From NCBI GenBank assembly GCA_913056305.1, contig CAJXMR010000007.1, positions 1 to 64,000 on the forward strand: a stretch of 64,000 nt of DNA, given 5' to 3'. Below, piece by piece: positions 1-10,011 of the stretch. The notes below the pieces were generated by a model. That model ran no database searches and was not told where the DNA came from. It saw nothing but the letters and a program-made list of their open reading frames with translations. The stretch comes from an uncultured Ralstonia sp. (lineage in GTDB: Bacteria; Pseudomonadota; Gammaproteobacteria; Burkholderiales; Burkholderiaceae). A program made the translations under genes and the position numbers. Numbering within the stretch: the first letter of the stretch is position 1; every line of letters starts with the position of its first letter.

Positions 1-2
1 TG

Positions 3-611
3 CTGCCGAAGGCCGACCCGGTGCACAAGGTCACGATCATGCCGCGCGGCTGGGCCGGTGGCCTGACCTGGCAGCTGCCGGAGCATGACAAGCACTACGC
101 CTACAAGGACACGATGCTCGAAGAGATCGCCATCCTGTTCGGCGGCCGTGCTGCGGAAGAGGTGTTCCTGGGTGCGATGAGCACCGGTGCTTCCAATGAC
201 TTCGAGCGCGCCACCAAGATGGCCCGCGACATGGTGACGCGCTACGGCATGAGCGATTCGCTCGGCACCATGGTCTACGTCGATACCGAACAGGACGGTT
301 TCTTCGGCCGCATGGCGTCGAAGACGGTGTCCGAAGCCACGCAGCAGAAGGTCGATGCGGAAATCCGCCGCATCGTCGACGAGCAATACACGCTGGCCAA
401 GGGCCTGCTGGAAGAGAATCGCGACAAGGTCGAGGCGATGACCGCCGCGCTGCTCGAGTGGGAAACCATCGATGCCGACCAGGTCAACGACATCATGGAC
501 GGCAAGCCGCCGCGTCCGCCGCGCTACGGTTCGAGCGGTGGTGGCAGCACGCCGCCCAACGGTGGCACGCCGGCTGGCGTGACGCCGGGCAATGTGCCCG
601 CCACGGCCTGA
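3..611 (+). CDS. ftsH: ATP-dependent zinc metalloprotease FtsH (C-terminal part)
   Basis: This is the C-terminal ~200 residues of the membrane-anchored AAA+ protease that degrades misfolded membrane proteins and regulatory proteins such as LpxC in proteobacteria. The reading frame is already open at the window edge; the AAA domain and the HEXXH zinc motif lie outside. What is visible is the peptidase helical domain: GGRAAEEVFLG, then STGASNDFERAT, whose Asp is the third zinc ligand in this family, then the RYGMSD segment. The end is a Gly/Pro/Thr-rich low-complexity tail of about 35 residues, common in beta-proteobacterial FtsH. folP and glmM follow on the same strand, the conserved ftsH-folP-glmM order. 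Truncated by the window, not by mutation. Confidence 0.97.
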   Translation: MPKADPVHKVTIMPRGWAGGLTWQLPEHDKHYAYKDTMLEEIAILFGGRAAEEVFLGAMSTGASNDFERATKMARDMVTRYGMSDSLGTMVYVDTEQDGFFGRMASKTVSEATQQKVDAEIRRIVDEQYTLAKGLLEENRDKVEAMTAALLEWETIDADQVNDIMDGKPPRPPRYGSSGGGSTPPNGGTPAGVTPGNVPATA

Positions 612-626
612 TGCTTGAATGATGGG

Positions 627-678
627 GTCGTCCGCGAGGACGACGCAGGAGAGCCGGTGCACGCGCACCGGCTTTTTT
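627..678 (+). terminator. Tandem hairpins, rho-independent terminator after ftsH
   Basis: Two consecutive hairpins follow the ftsH stop. The first has GTCGTCC (627-633) pairing with GGACGAC (638-644). The second has AGCCGGTGC (652-660) pairing with GCACCGGCT (665-673) across an ACGC loop and runs into a T tract to 678. The second has classical intrinsic-terminator form. It argues against a TTG start for folP at 677, which would lie inside the terminator. Confidence 0.85.
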
Positions 679-697
679 GTTGGCGCCATTTTCTGGC

Positions 698-1606
698 ATG
701 CTTCGGGCGCTGCATTCGGATTTACGTACCTTGTCTGCTTCCATTCCGACCACGACGCACTTTCAGTGCGGCCGCTTTCGCTACGCACGTGACCGGCGCC
801 CGCTGGTGATGGGTATCCTCAACGTCACGCCCGATTCGTTTTCCGATGGCGGCCAGCATGCCACGCGCGACGCCGCGCTGCGCCATGCCGAGCTGCTGAT
901 CGCCGAGGGCGTCGACATCATCGACATTGGCGGCGAGTCGAGCCGGCCGGGTGCCGAGCCGCTGAGCCTGCAGGCAGAGCTGGACCGCGTCATGCCGATC
1001 GTCGAGGCGCTGCGCGAGTGCGGTCAGCCGCTCTCCATCGACACCTACAAGCCCGAGGTGATGCGCGCCTCGCTTGAGGCAGGTGCTGACCTGATCAACG
1101 ACATCTGGGGCTTCCGTCGCCCCGGTGCGATCGAGGCGGTGACCAAGGGCGATGCTGGCCTGTGCGTGATGCACATGCAGCGCGACCCGGAAACCATGCA
1201 GGAGGCGCCCAGCTACACCGACCTGATGTCGGAAGTGGAAGCGTTCCTGCGGGCGCAGGCCGAAGCGTTGCTGGCGGCAGGCGTCGCGGCCGAACGGATT
1301 TCGCTGGACCCAGGATTTGGCTTCGGCAAGACGCCGGATCACAATCTCACCATGCTCAACCGCCTGGAGTGCTTCGAGCGGATTGGGCTGCCGCTGCTGG
1401 TGGGGCTGTCGCGCAAATCGACGCTGGGCGCGGTGCTGGGCGGCAAGCCGCCGGCCGAGCGTGTCACGGCGAGCGTGGCGGCAGCGTTGCTGGCGGCGGA
1501 GCGGGGCGCCTTCATCGTGCGGGTGCATGATGTGCAGCCGACCGTCGAGGCCATCCAGCTCTGGTGGGCGATGTGCCATGAGCGCGTCGATCCGCCGCTC
1601 GCCTGA
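698..1606 (+). CDS. folP: Dihydropteroate synthase
   Basis: Condenses 6-hydroxymethyl-7,8-dihydropterin diphosphate with p-aminobenzoate in cytoplasmic folate synthesis; the sulfonamide target. Family motifs appear in order: GILNVTPDSFSDGG, IGGESSRPGA, SIDTYKP, INDIWGF, DPGFGFGKT and LVGLSRKS, covering the TIM barrel. From the ATG at 698 the protein is 302 aa, about 20-25 residues longer than typical, because the N-terminus includes an Arg-rich lead before the first barrel strand. A TTG at 677 would add seven residues but overlaps the ftsH terminator. No strong Shine-Dalgarno is visible for either start, so the exact start is uncertain. glmM follows after about 105 bp. Confidence 0.95.
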   Translation: MLRALHSDLRTLSASIPTTTHFQCGRFRYARDRRPLVMGILNVTPDSFSDGGQHATRDAALRHAELLIAEGVDIIDIGGESSRPGAEPLSLQAELDRVMPIVEALRECGQPLSIDTYKPEVMRASLEAGADLINDIWGFRRPGAIEAVTKGDAGLCVMHMQRDPETMQEAPSYTDLMSEVEAFLRAQAEALLAAGVAAERISLDPGFGFGKTPDHNLTMLNRLECFERIGLPLLVGLSRKSTLGAVLGGKPPAERVTASVAAALLAAERGAFIVRVHDVQPTVEAIQLWWAMCHERVDPPLA

Positions 1607-1711
1607 CGCCCGTGCCGGCCTTGCGCGATCAGGGTCAAGCAAACAGATGATTGTCCGGCTGCGGCCGGCGCTTTACAAACGGAAGACCATCCTCTTCAGG
1701 AGAGACACGTA

Positions 1712-3055
1712 ATGTCCAGGAAGTATTTCGGCACCGACGGCATCCGTGGCCGTGTGGGCGAGAGCCCGATCACCCCGGACTTCGTGCTGCGGCTCGGCTA
1801 TGCGGCGGGCCGCGTGCTGGCGCATGGCGGCGAGGCGCACGGGCATGGCCGCCCGACCGTGCTGATCGGCAAGGACACGCGCCTGTCGGGCTACATGCTG
1901 GAAGCCGCGCTCGAGGCGGGCTTTACCGCCGCCGGCGTCGATGTGTTGATGAGTGGTCCGTTGCCGACCCCCGGCGTGGCGTACCTCACGCGCGCGCTGC
2001 GCCTGTCCGCCGGCGTGGTGATTTCGGCTTCGCACAACCCGTACCACGACAACGGCATCAAGTTCTTCTCCGCCACTGGCGACAAGCTGCCGGACCAAAC
2101 CGAGTTGCAGATCGAGGCCGAGCTGGAAAAGCCGATGGTGTACGCGGCCTCCGACGCACTGGGCCGTGCCCGCCGCATCGACGATGCCGCCGGCCGCTAC
2201 ATCGAGTTCTGCAAGAGCACGTTCCCGAGCGACCTGAACCTGTTCGACATGAAGATCGTGCTGGACAGCGCGCACGGCGCGGCCTATCACATCGCGCCTC
2301 ACGTCTTCCACGAACTGGGCGCCGATGTGATTTCGATCGGCAACCAGCCGAACGGTCGCAACATCAACGACGGCTACGGCGCCACCGCGCCCGCCAAGCT
2401 GGTTGAGGCGACCCGCGAGCACAACGCCGACATCGGCCTGGCCTTCGATGGCGATGCCGACCGCCTGCAGGTGGTCGACAAAAACGGCCGCCTCTACAAC
2501 GGCGACGAGCTGCTCTACGTGATGGTGCAAGCGCGCCGCGCGGCCGGCCAGACGGTCCAGGGCGCTGTCGGTACGCTGATGACCAACCTCGCGGTGGAGC
2601 TGGCCCTCAAGGCACAGGGCGTCGACTTCGTGCGCGCCAAGGTCGGTGACCGCTACGTGCTGGAAGAGCTCAAGAAGAAGGGCTGGCTGCTGGGCGGCGA
2701 GGGCTCGGGCCACCTGCTGTGCCTGGACAAGCACAGCACCGGTGACGGCATCATCTCGGCGCTGCAGGTGCTGGCGGCACTGCGCCGCAGCGGCCAGACG
2801 CTGGAGCAGATGCTGGACGGCGTGCACCTGTTCCCGCAAAAGCTGATCAACGTGCGGGTGGCGAAGGGCTTCGACTGGAAGTCGCATGCCGGCCTGCAGG
2901 CTGCGCTCAAGGTGAGCGAGGCGGAACTCGACGGCAAGGGGCGCGTGCTGATCCGCCCGTCGGGGACGGAGCCGGTGGTGCGTGTGATGGTTGAGGCACA
3001 GGATGCCGAGCTCGCTGCGCGACATGCCGAACGGCTTGCCGCCACGATCCAGTAG
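1712..3055 (+). CDS. glmM: Phosphoglucosamine mutase
   Basis: Interconverts glucosamine-6-phosphate and glucosamine-1-phosphate on the way to UDP-N-acetylglucosamine for peptidoglycan and LPS. At 447 aa it has the family length. The N-terminus YFGTDGIRG is diagnostic; the active phosphoserine lies in SASHNP (Ser about residue 107), the metal-binding loop is DGDADR (from about residue 249), and the C-terminal sugar-phosphate loop is [17 protein letters not shown] at 1712 is preceded by AGGAGAG. It closes the ftsH-folP-glmM block and is followed by a strong terminator. Confidence 0.98.
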   Translation: MSRKYFGTDGIRGRVGESPITPDFVLRLGYAAGRVLAHGGEAHGHGRPTVLIGKDTRLSGYMLEAALEAGFTAAGVDVLMSGPLPTPGVAYLTRALRLSAGVVISASHNPYHDNGIKFFSATGDKLPDQTELQIEAELEKPMVYAASDALGRARRIDDAAGRYIEFCKSTFPSDLNLFDMKIVLDSAHGAAYHIAPHVFHELGADVISIGNQPNGRNINDGYGATAPAKLVEATREHNADIGLAFDGDADRLQVVDKNGRLYNGDELLYVMVQARRAAGQTVQGAVGTLMTNLAVELALKAQGVDFVRAKVGDRYVLEELKKKGWLLGGEGSGHLLCLDKHSTGDGIISALQVLAALRRSGQTLEQMLDGVHLFPQKLINVRVAKGFDWKSHAGLQAALKVSEAELDGKGRVLIRPSGTEPVVRVMVEAQDAELAARHAERLAATIQ

Positions 3056-3076
3056 GGTTGGCGGCTGATGCGTAAC

Positions 3077-3102
3077 AAAGCGGCGGAAACGCCGCTTTTT
3101 TT
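3077..3102 (+). terminator. Rho-independent terminator after glmM
   Basis: GCGGCG (3080-3085), GAAA loop, CGCCGC (3090-3095), extended by AAA/TTT pairs and followed by a run of seven T. It insulates glmM from the phosphate-regulated pst operon. Confidence 0.9.
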
Positions 3103-3156
3103 GTGCATAACAGCCGACATTATGGCGTCCTGAGTGCGCTAGAAGAAGTTTTTGTG

Positions 3157-3190
3157 TTGTCACGGAACTGTCATCTTCGAGACCTAAAGT
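3157..3190 (+). promoter_or_regulatory. Pho box and -10 element of the pst operon
   Basis: TTGTCAC (3157-3163), four bases, CTGTCAT (3168-3174): two heptamers with 11-bp periodicity matching the PhoB consensus CTGTCAT-n4-CTGTCAT in 12 of 14 positions. Ten bases downstream is TAAAGT (3185-3190), a -10-like hexamer. In PhoB-activated promoters the Pho box replaces the -35, which fits this geometry. Binding by the PhoB encoded at 7804 is inferred. Confidence 0.85.
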
Positions 3191-3194
3191 TCGG

Positions 3195-3212
3195 GTGTCA
3201 AAAATTTGTCAT
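3195..3212 (+). promoter_or_regulatory. Second Pho-box-like repeat downstream of the pst -10
   Basis: GTGTCAA (3195-3201), four bases, TTGTCAT (3206-3212), again with an 11-bp period. It lies 38 bp downstream of the first box, between the presumed -10 and the pstS Shine-Dalgarno, with no convincing -10 of its own. It may be a second PhoB site over the start region or part of a longer binding array. Confidence 0.55.
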
Positions 3213-3238
3213 CGCTCAACCGCTCCTCTGGAGGACAC

Positions 3239-4270
3239 ATGAAACTGGTCAAGACCGCGATCGCGGGCGTTGTTTCGCTGGCTATCGCTGGTGTTGCGTT
3301 TGCAGCCGACATCACCGGCGCTGGCGCGACCTTCCCGGCACCCGTCTACAACAAGTGGGCCGACGCCTATCAGAAGGCTACCGGCACCAAGGTGAACTAC
3401 CAAGGTATCGGCTCGTCGGGTGGCATCAAGCAGATCACCGCCAAGACCGTCGACTTCGGCGCATCGGACATGCCGCTGAAGGACGACGAACTGAGCAAGG
3501 GCGGCCTGATGCAGTTCCCGACCGTGATCGGCGGCGTGGTGCCGGTGATCAACCTGCCGGGCGTGAAGGCTGGCGAGCTGATGCTGAACGGCCAAGTGCT
3601 GGGCGACATCTACCTGGGCAAGGTCAAGAAGTGGAACGACCCGGCCATCGCCAAGCTGAACCCGAAGGCCAAGCTGCCGGACCAGGACATCCTGGTGGTG
3701 CGCCGTGCTGACGGTTCGGGCACGTCCTTCATCTTCACGAACTACCTGTCGAAGGTGAACGCCGAGTGGAAGGGCAAGGTTGGTGAAGGCACGACCGTGA
3801 ACTGGCCGACCGGCACGGGCGGCAAGGGCAACGAAGGCGTGGCTGCATTCGTGCAGCGTCTGGGCGGCGCGATCGGCTACGTCGAGTACGCCTACGCCAA
3901 GCAGAACCACATGACCCACATCAATCTGCAGAACGCTTCGGGTGCCGTGGTGCAGCCGACCAGCGAAGCCTTCAAGGCCGCCGCTGCCGGTGCCGACTGG
4001 AACAAATCGTTCTACCAGATCCTGACCAACCAGCCGGGCAAGGACGCATGGCCGATCGCCGGCGCCACCTTCATCCTGCTGCACAAGACCCAGGAAAAGC
4101 CGGTGCAAGGCACCGAAGTCCTGAAGTTCTTCGACTGGGCCTACAAGAACGGCGGCAAGGACGCCAGCAACCTGGACTACGTGCCGCTGCCGGATCCGGT
4201 GCTGAACCAGATCCGCGCGACCTGGAAGTCGAACGTGAAGGATGCATCGGGCAAGGCGATCTACAACTGA
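3239..4270 (+). CDS. pstS: Periplasmic phosphate-binding protein PstS
   Basis: High-affinity periplasmic phosphate receptor of the PstSCAB ABC importer, 343 aa. Residues 1-22 form a Sec signal peptide (positive MKLVK, hydrophobic core, cleavage after AFA). The mature start [18 protein letters not shown], then [17 protein letters not shown] and [10 protein letters not shown] are the hallmark phosphate-coordinating segments. ATG at 3239 is preceded by CTGGAGGACAC; an upstream in-frame start at 3206 would lie in the second Pho box and is less likely. It is the first gene of pstSCAB-phoU-phoB-phoR and is separated from pstC by a stable hairpin. Confidence 0.98.
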   Translation: MKLVKTAIAGVVSLAIAGVAFAADITGAGATFPAPVYNKWADAYQKATGTKVNYQGIGSSGGIKQITAKTVDFGASDMPLKDDELSKGGLMQFPTVIGGVVPVINLPGVKAGELMLNGQVLGDIYLGKVKKWNDPAIAKLNPKAKLPDQDILVVRRADGSGTSFIFTNYLSKVNAEWKGKVGEGTTVNWPTGTGGKGNEGVAAFVQRLGGAIGYVEYAYAKQNHMTHINLQNASGAVVQPTSEAFKAAAAGADWNKSFYQILTNQPGKDAWPIAGATFILLHKTQEKPVQGTEVLKFFDWAYKNGGKDASNLDYVPLPDPVLNQIRATWKSNVKDASGKAIYN

Positions 4271-4288
4271 TCGTCGCTTGATGCAGGT

Positions 4289-4325
4289 GCGGGCGGCGGA
4301 TCCTGGATCAGGCCGCCCGCGCTTT
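4289..4325 (+). terminator. Intercistronic hairpin between pstS and pstC
   Basis: GCGGGCGGC (4289-4297) pairs perfectly with GCCGCCCGC (4312-4320) across a 14-base loop; after GC comes a short T5 tract. The weak T run suggests partial termination or 3-prime-end protection of pstS mRNA. Lower expression of the permease genes than of the binding protein is a common arrangement in ABC operons. Confidence 0.6.
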
Positions 4326-4359
4326 TTGAAGACTGACTCGACGGCTGACTGGTTTCCCT

Positions 4360-5325
4360 ATGGCCACGCTTTCCGATTCCTCCGGCGTTCGCGCCCCAAG
4401 CCGCACTGGCGACTTGCTGTTCGGCGGTCTGACCCGCTTTGCTGCAATCGTCACGCTCCTGCTGCTGGGCGGCATCATCGTCTCGCTGATCATCAGCGCC
4501 TGGCCCTCGCTCCAGAAGTTCGGCCTGTCGTTCCTGTGGAATTCGGAGTGGGATCCGCCCGCCGATATATTCGGTGCCCTGGTGCCGATCTACGGCACGC
4601 TGGTCACCTCGCTGATCGCACTCATCATTGCGGTGCCGGTCAGCTTTGGCATTGCCCTGTTTCTCACTGAGCTGTCGCCGGCCTGGCTGCGCCGACCGCT
4701 TGGTACCGCCATCGAGCTGCTCGCTGCCGTGCCGTCCATCGTCTACGGCATGTGGGGCTTGCTCGTGTTTGCGCCGATCTTCGGTGAATACTTTCAAAAG
4801 CCGCTGGCCGCGACCATCGGCAAGATCCCGTTCGTGGGCGCGCTGTTCCAGGGCGCGCCGATCGGCATCGGCCTGCTGTGCGCCGGGGTGATCCTGGCGA
4901 TCATGATCATCCCGTACATCTCGGCGGTGATGCGCGACGTGTTCGAGATCACGCCGACGCTGCTCAAGGAATCCGCCTACGGCGTGGGCTGCACGACGTG
5001 GGAAGTGATGTGGAACGTGGTGCTGCCATACACCAAGGCCGGTGTGGTCGGTGGTGTGATGCTGGGCCTGGGCCGCGCGCTGGGCGAGACCATGGCCGTC
5101 ACCTTCGTGATCGGCAACACCAACCTGCTCTCGGACGTGTCGCTGTTCTCGCCGGGCAACAGCATTACGTCTGCGCTGGCAAACGAATTTGCCGAAGCCG
5201 GGCAGGGCCTGCATACCGCCGCGCTGATGGAGCTGGGCCTGATCCTGTTCGTCATCACGTTCTTCGTGCTGGCTGCATCCAAGCTGTTGCTGCTGCGCCT
5301 GCAGAAGGGTGAGGGTCAAAAGTGA
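4360..5325 (+). CDS. pstC: Phosphate ABC transporter permease PstC
   Basis: Integral membrane subunit of the Pst importer, 321 aa. Six hydrophobic segments can be read, starting with [20 protein letters not shown] near residue 30 and ending with a Leu-rich helix before the C-terminus. The binding-protein-dependent permease signature (EAA loop) is around [13 protein letters not shown]...[18 protein letters not shown], where it contacts PstB. The start at 4360 gives the normal soluble N-terminus. Its last four bases overlap the GTG of pstA (GTGA), indicating translational coupling. Confidence 0.97.
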   Translation: MATLSDSSGVRAPSRTGDLLFGGLTRFAAIVTLLLLGGIIVSLIISAWPSLQKFGLSFLWNSEWDPPADIFGALVPIYGTLVTSLIALIIAVPVSFGIALFLTELSPAWLRRPLGTAIELLAAVPSIVYGMWGLLVFAPIFGEYFQKPLAATIGKIPFVGALFQGAPIGIGLLCAGVILAIMIIPYISAVMRDVFEITPTLLKESAYGVGCTTWEVMWNVVLPYTKAGVVGGVMLGLGRALGETMAVTFVIGNTNLLSDVSLFSPGNSITSALANEFAEAGQGLHTAALMELGLILFVITFFVLAASKLLLLRLQKGEGQK

Positions 5326-6244
5326 ACCAACGTCAGTCGCCCGACGCCATGAGACCTAATACCATGCGTACGCAATCGATTCCTGCCGTCCGCGCCGATT
5401 CCGAACAGACCAAATCGCGCCTGCAGGCTCGTCGCCGCAACGTCAACCGCCTTGCGCTGACGCTGTCGCTCGCCGCCATGGGCTTCGGCCTGGTGTGGCT
5501 GGCGTGGATCCTGTGGACCACGCTCACGCTGGGCATCGGCGGTCTGTCGCTGTCGCTCTTCACAGAGATGACGCCGCCTGCGAACACGCCGGGGGGCGGT
5601 CTGGCTAACGCCATTGCCGGCTCGTTCCTGCTGGTGGGCCTGGCCACGCTGATCGGCACGCCGCTGGGCATCCTGGCCGGCATCTACTTGGCCGAGTACG
5701 GCAAGACCTCGCCGCTCGCGAGCACCACGCGCTTCATCAACGACATCCTGCTGTCGGCGCCGTCCATCGTGATCGGCCTGTTCGTCTACGCCATCGTGGT
5801 GGCCCGCGTGCAGCACTTCTCGGGCGTCGCGGGTGTGGTTGCGCTGGCGCTGCTGCAGATTCCGATCGTGGTGCGCACCACCGAGAACATGCTGAACCTG
5901 GTGCCCAACGCGATGCGTGAAGCGGCCATGGCACTCGGCACGCCCAAGTGGAAGATGGTGCTGTCGATCACGCTCAAAGCCTCGTATGCGGGTGTGATCA
6001 CCGGTGTGCTGCTGGCCATCGCGCGCATTGCCGGCGAGACCGCACCGCTGCTCTTCACCGCGCTGAACAACCAGTTCTGGAGCCTGGATCTGAATCAGCC
6101 GATCGCCACGTTGCCAACCGTGATCTTCAAGTTTGCGATGCAGCCGGATACCCATCTGCAGCAATTGGCTTGGGCCGGCGTCTTCCTAATTACGCTGGGT
6201 GTGCTGGGGCTGAATGTCCTCGCGCGTGCCTTGTTCACCAGAAA

Positions 6245-6248
<4 letters not shown>
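5322..6248 (+). CDS. pstA: Phosphate ABC transporter permease PstA
   Basis: Second membrane subunit of the Pst importer, 308 aa. The GTG at 5322 overlaps the pstC stop. Hydrophobic helices begin at about residue 45 ([22 protein letters not shown]), and the EAA-type loop reads [15 protein letters not shown]...[14 protein letters not shown]. The first ~40 residues are basic and poorly conserved; internal ATGs at about 5349 or 5364 could be used instead. It overlaps the pstB start by four bases (ATGA). Confidence 0.96.
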
Positions 6249-7036
<788 letters not shown>

Positions 7037-7071
7037 TTGGCGCAACGCACTGAAGCGACAAGGAGAAAGCG

Positions 7072-7779
7072 ATGTCCGATAAACATCTGTCGACGCAATT
7101 CGATACCGACCTGACCTCGATCAGCACCAAGGTGCTGCAGATGGGCGGCCTGGTGGAAGCGCAGATCGCGCGTGCCATGCGCGCGCTGGCCAACTTCGAC
7201 GCCGAGCTGTGCGACCAGGTACTGGCCGTGGAGCTGGAAGTCAACGCGCTGGAAATCGAGATCGACGGCGACTGCAACAACATCATCGCGCGCCGCCAGC
7301 CGACCGCGCGTGACCTGCGTCTGGTGATGGCGATCTCGAAGACGATCACCAACCTGGAGCGCGCCGGCGACGAGGCCGAGAAGATCGCCAAGCGCACCAA
7401 GCGGCTCATGCAGGATCCGCTGGCCCACTCGCTCAACTACGCCGACGTGAAGCGCTCGGGCGAGATGGCCGCCACCATCCTGCGCCATGCGCTGGACGCG
7501 TTCGCCCGCCTGGACACCGTTGAAGCCGTGTCGATCCTGAAGGAAGACAAGGCCATCGACGAGGAATTCCGCGGCTTCATGCGCGAGCTGATCACCTACA
7601 TGATGGAGAACCCGCGCACCATCTCGGTGGCGCTGGACCTGCTCTTCATTGCCAAGGCCATCGAGCGGATCGGCGACCACGCCAAGAACATCGCTGAATT
7701 CATCATCTACATCGTCAAGGGAACCGACGTCCGGCACGCTTCGCGCGAGGCGCTGGAGCGCGAGATTCTCGGCGAATAA
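7072..7779 (+). CDS. phoU: Phosphate signalling complex protein PhoU
   Basis: Negative regulator linking the Pst transporter to PhoR, 235 aa. It has the duplicated three-helix PhoU repeat; each half carries an acidic metal-binding motif (LERAGDEAEKIA near residue 100 and IERIGDHAKNIAEF near residue 203). ATG at 7072 follows AAGGAGAAAGCG, a good Shine-Dalgarno. It lies 35 bp after pstB and 24 bp before phoB, so it is surely in the same transcription unit. Peripheral inner-membrane location is known for the family. Confidence 0.97.
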   Translation: MSDKHLSTQFDTDLTSISTKVLQMGGLVEAQIARAMRALANFDAELCDQVLAVELEVNALEIEIDGDCNNIIARRQPTARDLRLVMAISKTITNLERAGDEAEKIAKRTKRLMQDPLAHSLNYADVKRSGEMAATILRHALDAFARLDTVEAVSILKEDKAIDEEFRGFMRELITYMMENPRTISVALDLLFIAKAIERIGDHAKNIAEFIIYIVKGTDVRHASREALEREILGE

Positions 7780-7803
7780 CCAGCAAGGACTGGAGACGTG
7801 AGC

Positions 7804-8517
<714 letters not shown>

Positions 8518-8611
8518 CCCGGCATCGCCGTATCGATTCGTTAGGCACACCCCGCGTCCGTCATTGCGGGGCCTGTTCCGCCCCCGCAGGTCCAGCGCTT
8601 AGAATGCCCTT

Positions 8612-9943
8612 ATGAATGTCTTCTGGACCCGCTTTGCCTTCACGCTCGCCCTCATGGGGGGAGTCGCTGGGGTGCTGTATGCCTTCGCCAACCACGTCGT
8701 TGCGCTGGCCGTGTTCAGCGCGATGCTGCTGGCGTTGCTGCTGTATTACGTCTACCAGATCCAACGTCTGTGGCGCGTGCTCGACTCGCCGGCCTATGGC
8801 GAGATCCCCAGCGCGCTTGGCCTGTGGGGCGAGGTCTACTACCGCCTGCACCGGCTGATGAAGGGCTGGCGCACCCAGGTGCTCCAGGTCGAGCAGCAGC
8901 ACAGCCGCTTCATCCAGGCCATCCAGGCGTCTCCCAACGGCGTGCTGATGCTCGACGCCGAAGACCAGATCGAATGGTGCAACGCCGTCGCTGAAGAACA
9001 CTTCGGCCTGTCCGCCAAGCGTGACCTGCGCCAACGCATTACCCACCTGATCCGCCGACCGGAGTTCGTGCGCTACCTGGCGCGCGGCGAGTTCGAGGAG
9101 CCGCTCACCATGCATGACGTGGGCCCCCACAAGCAAAGCATCGTCTCCGCCCAAGTCCTGCCATATGGCGAGGACCGCAAACTGCTGGTGTCGCAGGACA
9201 TCACCAAGCTGGAGAACACCGAGGCGATGCGCCGCGACTTCGTCGCCAACGTCTCGCATGAGCTGAAGACGCCGCTGACGGTGCTCTCGGGCTTTCTGGA
9301 GACCGTGCGCGACCTCCCGCTGCCCGAGGAAGACAAGAAGCGCTACCTGGACATGATGCACGTACAGGCCATGCGCATGCAGCATCTGGTGGAAGACCTG
9401 CTGGCGCTGGCCACGCTCGAGGGCAACTCCGAGCCGCCGTCGGTCACGCCGGTGCCGATGCAGCGCATGATGCTGCAGCTCCAGCACGATATCGAGGCGC
9501 TCTCGGCCGGCCGTCACACGGTCAGCATGACGTGCGATGCGGCGGTGAGCGTGTGCGGGGCGGAGCTGGAGTTGCTGTCGGCATTCAGCAACCTGGCGTC
9601 CAATGCGGTGCGCTACACCCCCGATGGCGGCAGGATCAGCCTGGACTGGAGCGTGAAGGACGGTCACGGCGTGTTCTCCGTGACCGATACCGGCATCGGC
9701 ATCGCGCCCGAGCACATTCCGCGCCTGACCGAGCGTTTCTATCGCGTCGACCGCAGCCGTTCGCGTGACACCGGCGGCACCGGGCTGGGGCTGGCCATCG
9801 TCAAGCACGTGCTGTCGCGACATGGCGCAGAGCTGCAGGTGACGAGCGAGCGCGGCAAGGGCAGCACCTTCAGCGCGAGCTTCCCGCCCGAGCGCACGGT
9901 CGTGCGCAGCGCACCCGTTTCCGACGTCGAACGCGCAGCCTGA
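8612..9943 (+). CDS. phoR: Phosphate regulon sensor histidine kinase PhoR
   Basis: Inner-membrane histidine kinase partner of PhoB, 443 aa. Two hydrophobic stretches occupy residues ~8-50 with almost no periplasmic loop, the family pattern in which phosphate is sensed through Pst/PhoU rather than directly. A PAS domain follows (~95-200), then the H box FVANVSHELKTPL (His about 216), the N box ASNAVRYTPDGG, and the G boxes DTGIGI and GGTGLGLAIVKHV. It begins 94 bp after phoB. A bidirectional terminator separates it from the convergent ppk. Confidence 0.97.
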   Translation: MNVFWTRFAFTLALMGGVAGVLYAFANHVVALAVFSAMLLALLLYYVYQIQRLWRVLDSPAYGEIPSALGLWGEVYYRLHRLMKGWRTQVLQVEQQHSRFIQAIQASPNGVLMLDAEDQIEWCNAVAEEHFGLSAKRDLRQRITHLIRRPEFVRYLARGEFEEPLTMHDVGPHKQSIVSAQVLPYGEDRKLLVSQDITKLENTEAMRRDFVANVSHELKTPLTVLSGFLETVRDLPLPEEDKKRYLDMMHVQAMRMQHLVEDLLALATLEGNSEPPSVTPVPMQRMMLQLQHDIEALSAGRHTVSMTCDAAVSVCGAELELLSAFSNLASNAVRYTPDGGRISLDWSVKDGHGVFSVTDTGIGIAPEHIPRLTERFYRVDRSRSRDTGGTGLGLAIVKHVLSRHGAELQVTSERGKGSTFSASFPPERTVVRSAPVSDVERAA

Positions 9944-9959
9944 TCGGCGTCGCCCAAAC

Positions 9960-9992
9960 AAAAAGCGCACGCCAGGGAGCGTGCGCTTTTTG
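9960..9992. terminator. Bidirectional terminator between phoR and ppk
   Basis: GCGCACGC (9965-9972) pairs with GCGTGCGC (9979-9986), flanked by A5 on the left and T5 on the right, so a U tract exists for both the rightward phoR transcript and the leftward ppk transcript. Confidence 0.88.
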
Positions 9993-10011
9993 TTTTCCGA
10001 GTCAGGCGTGG

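Noticed and set aside
677..697. TTG start for folP
   Set aside because: It lies in the T tract of the ftsH terminator; ATG at 698 avoids this.
8549..8570. CCCCGC/GCGGGG inverted repeat between phoB and phoR
   Set aside because: No T tract and a 10-base loop; too weak in this GC-rich DNA to call a terminator or operator.
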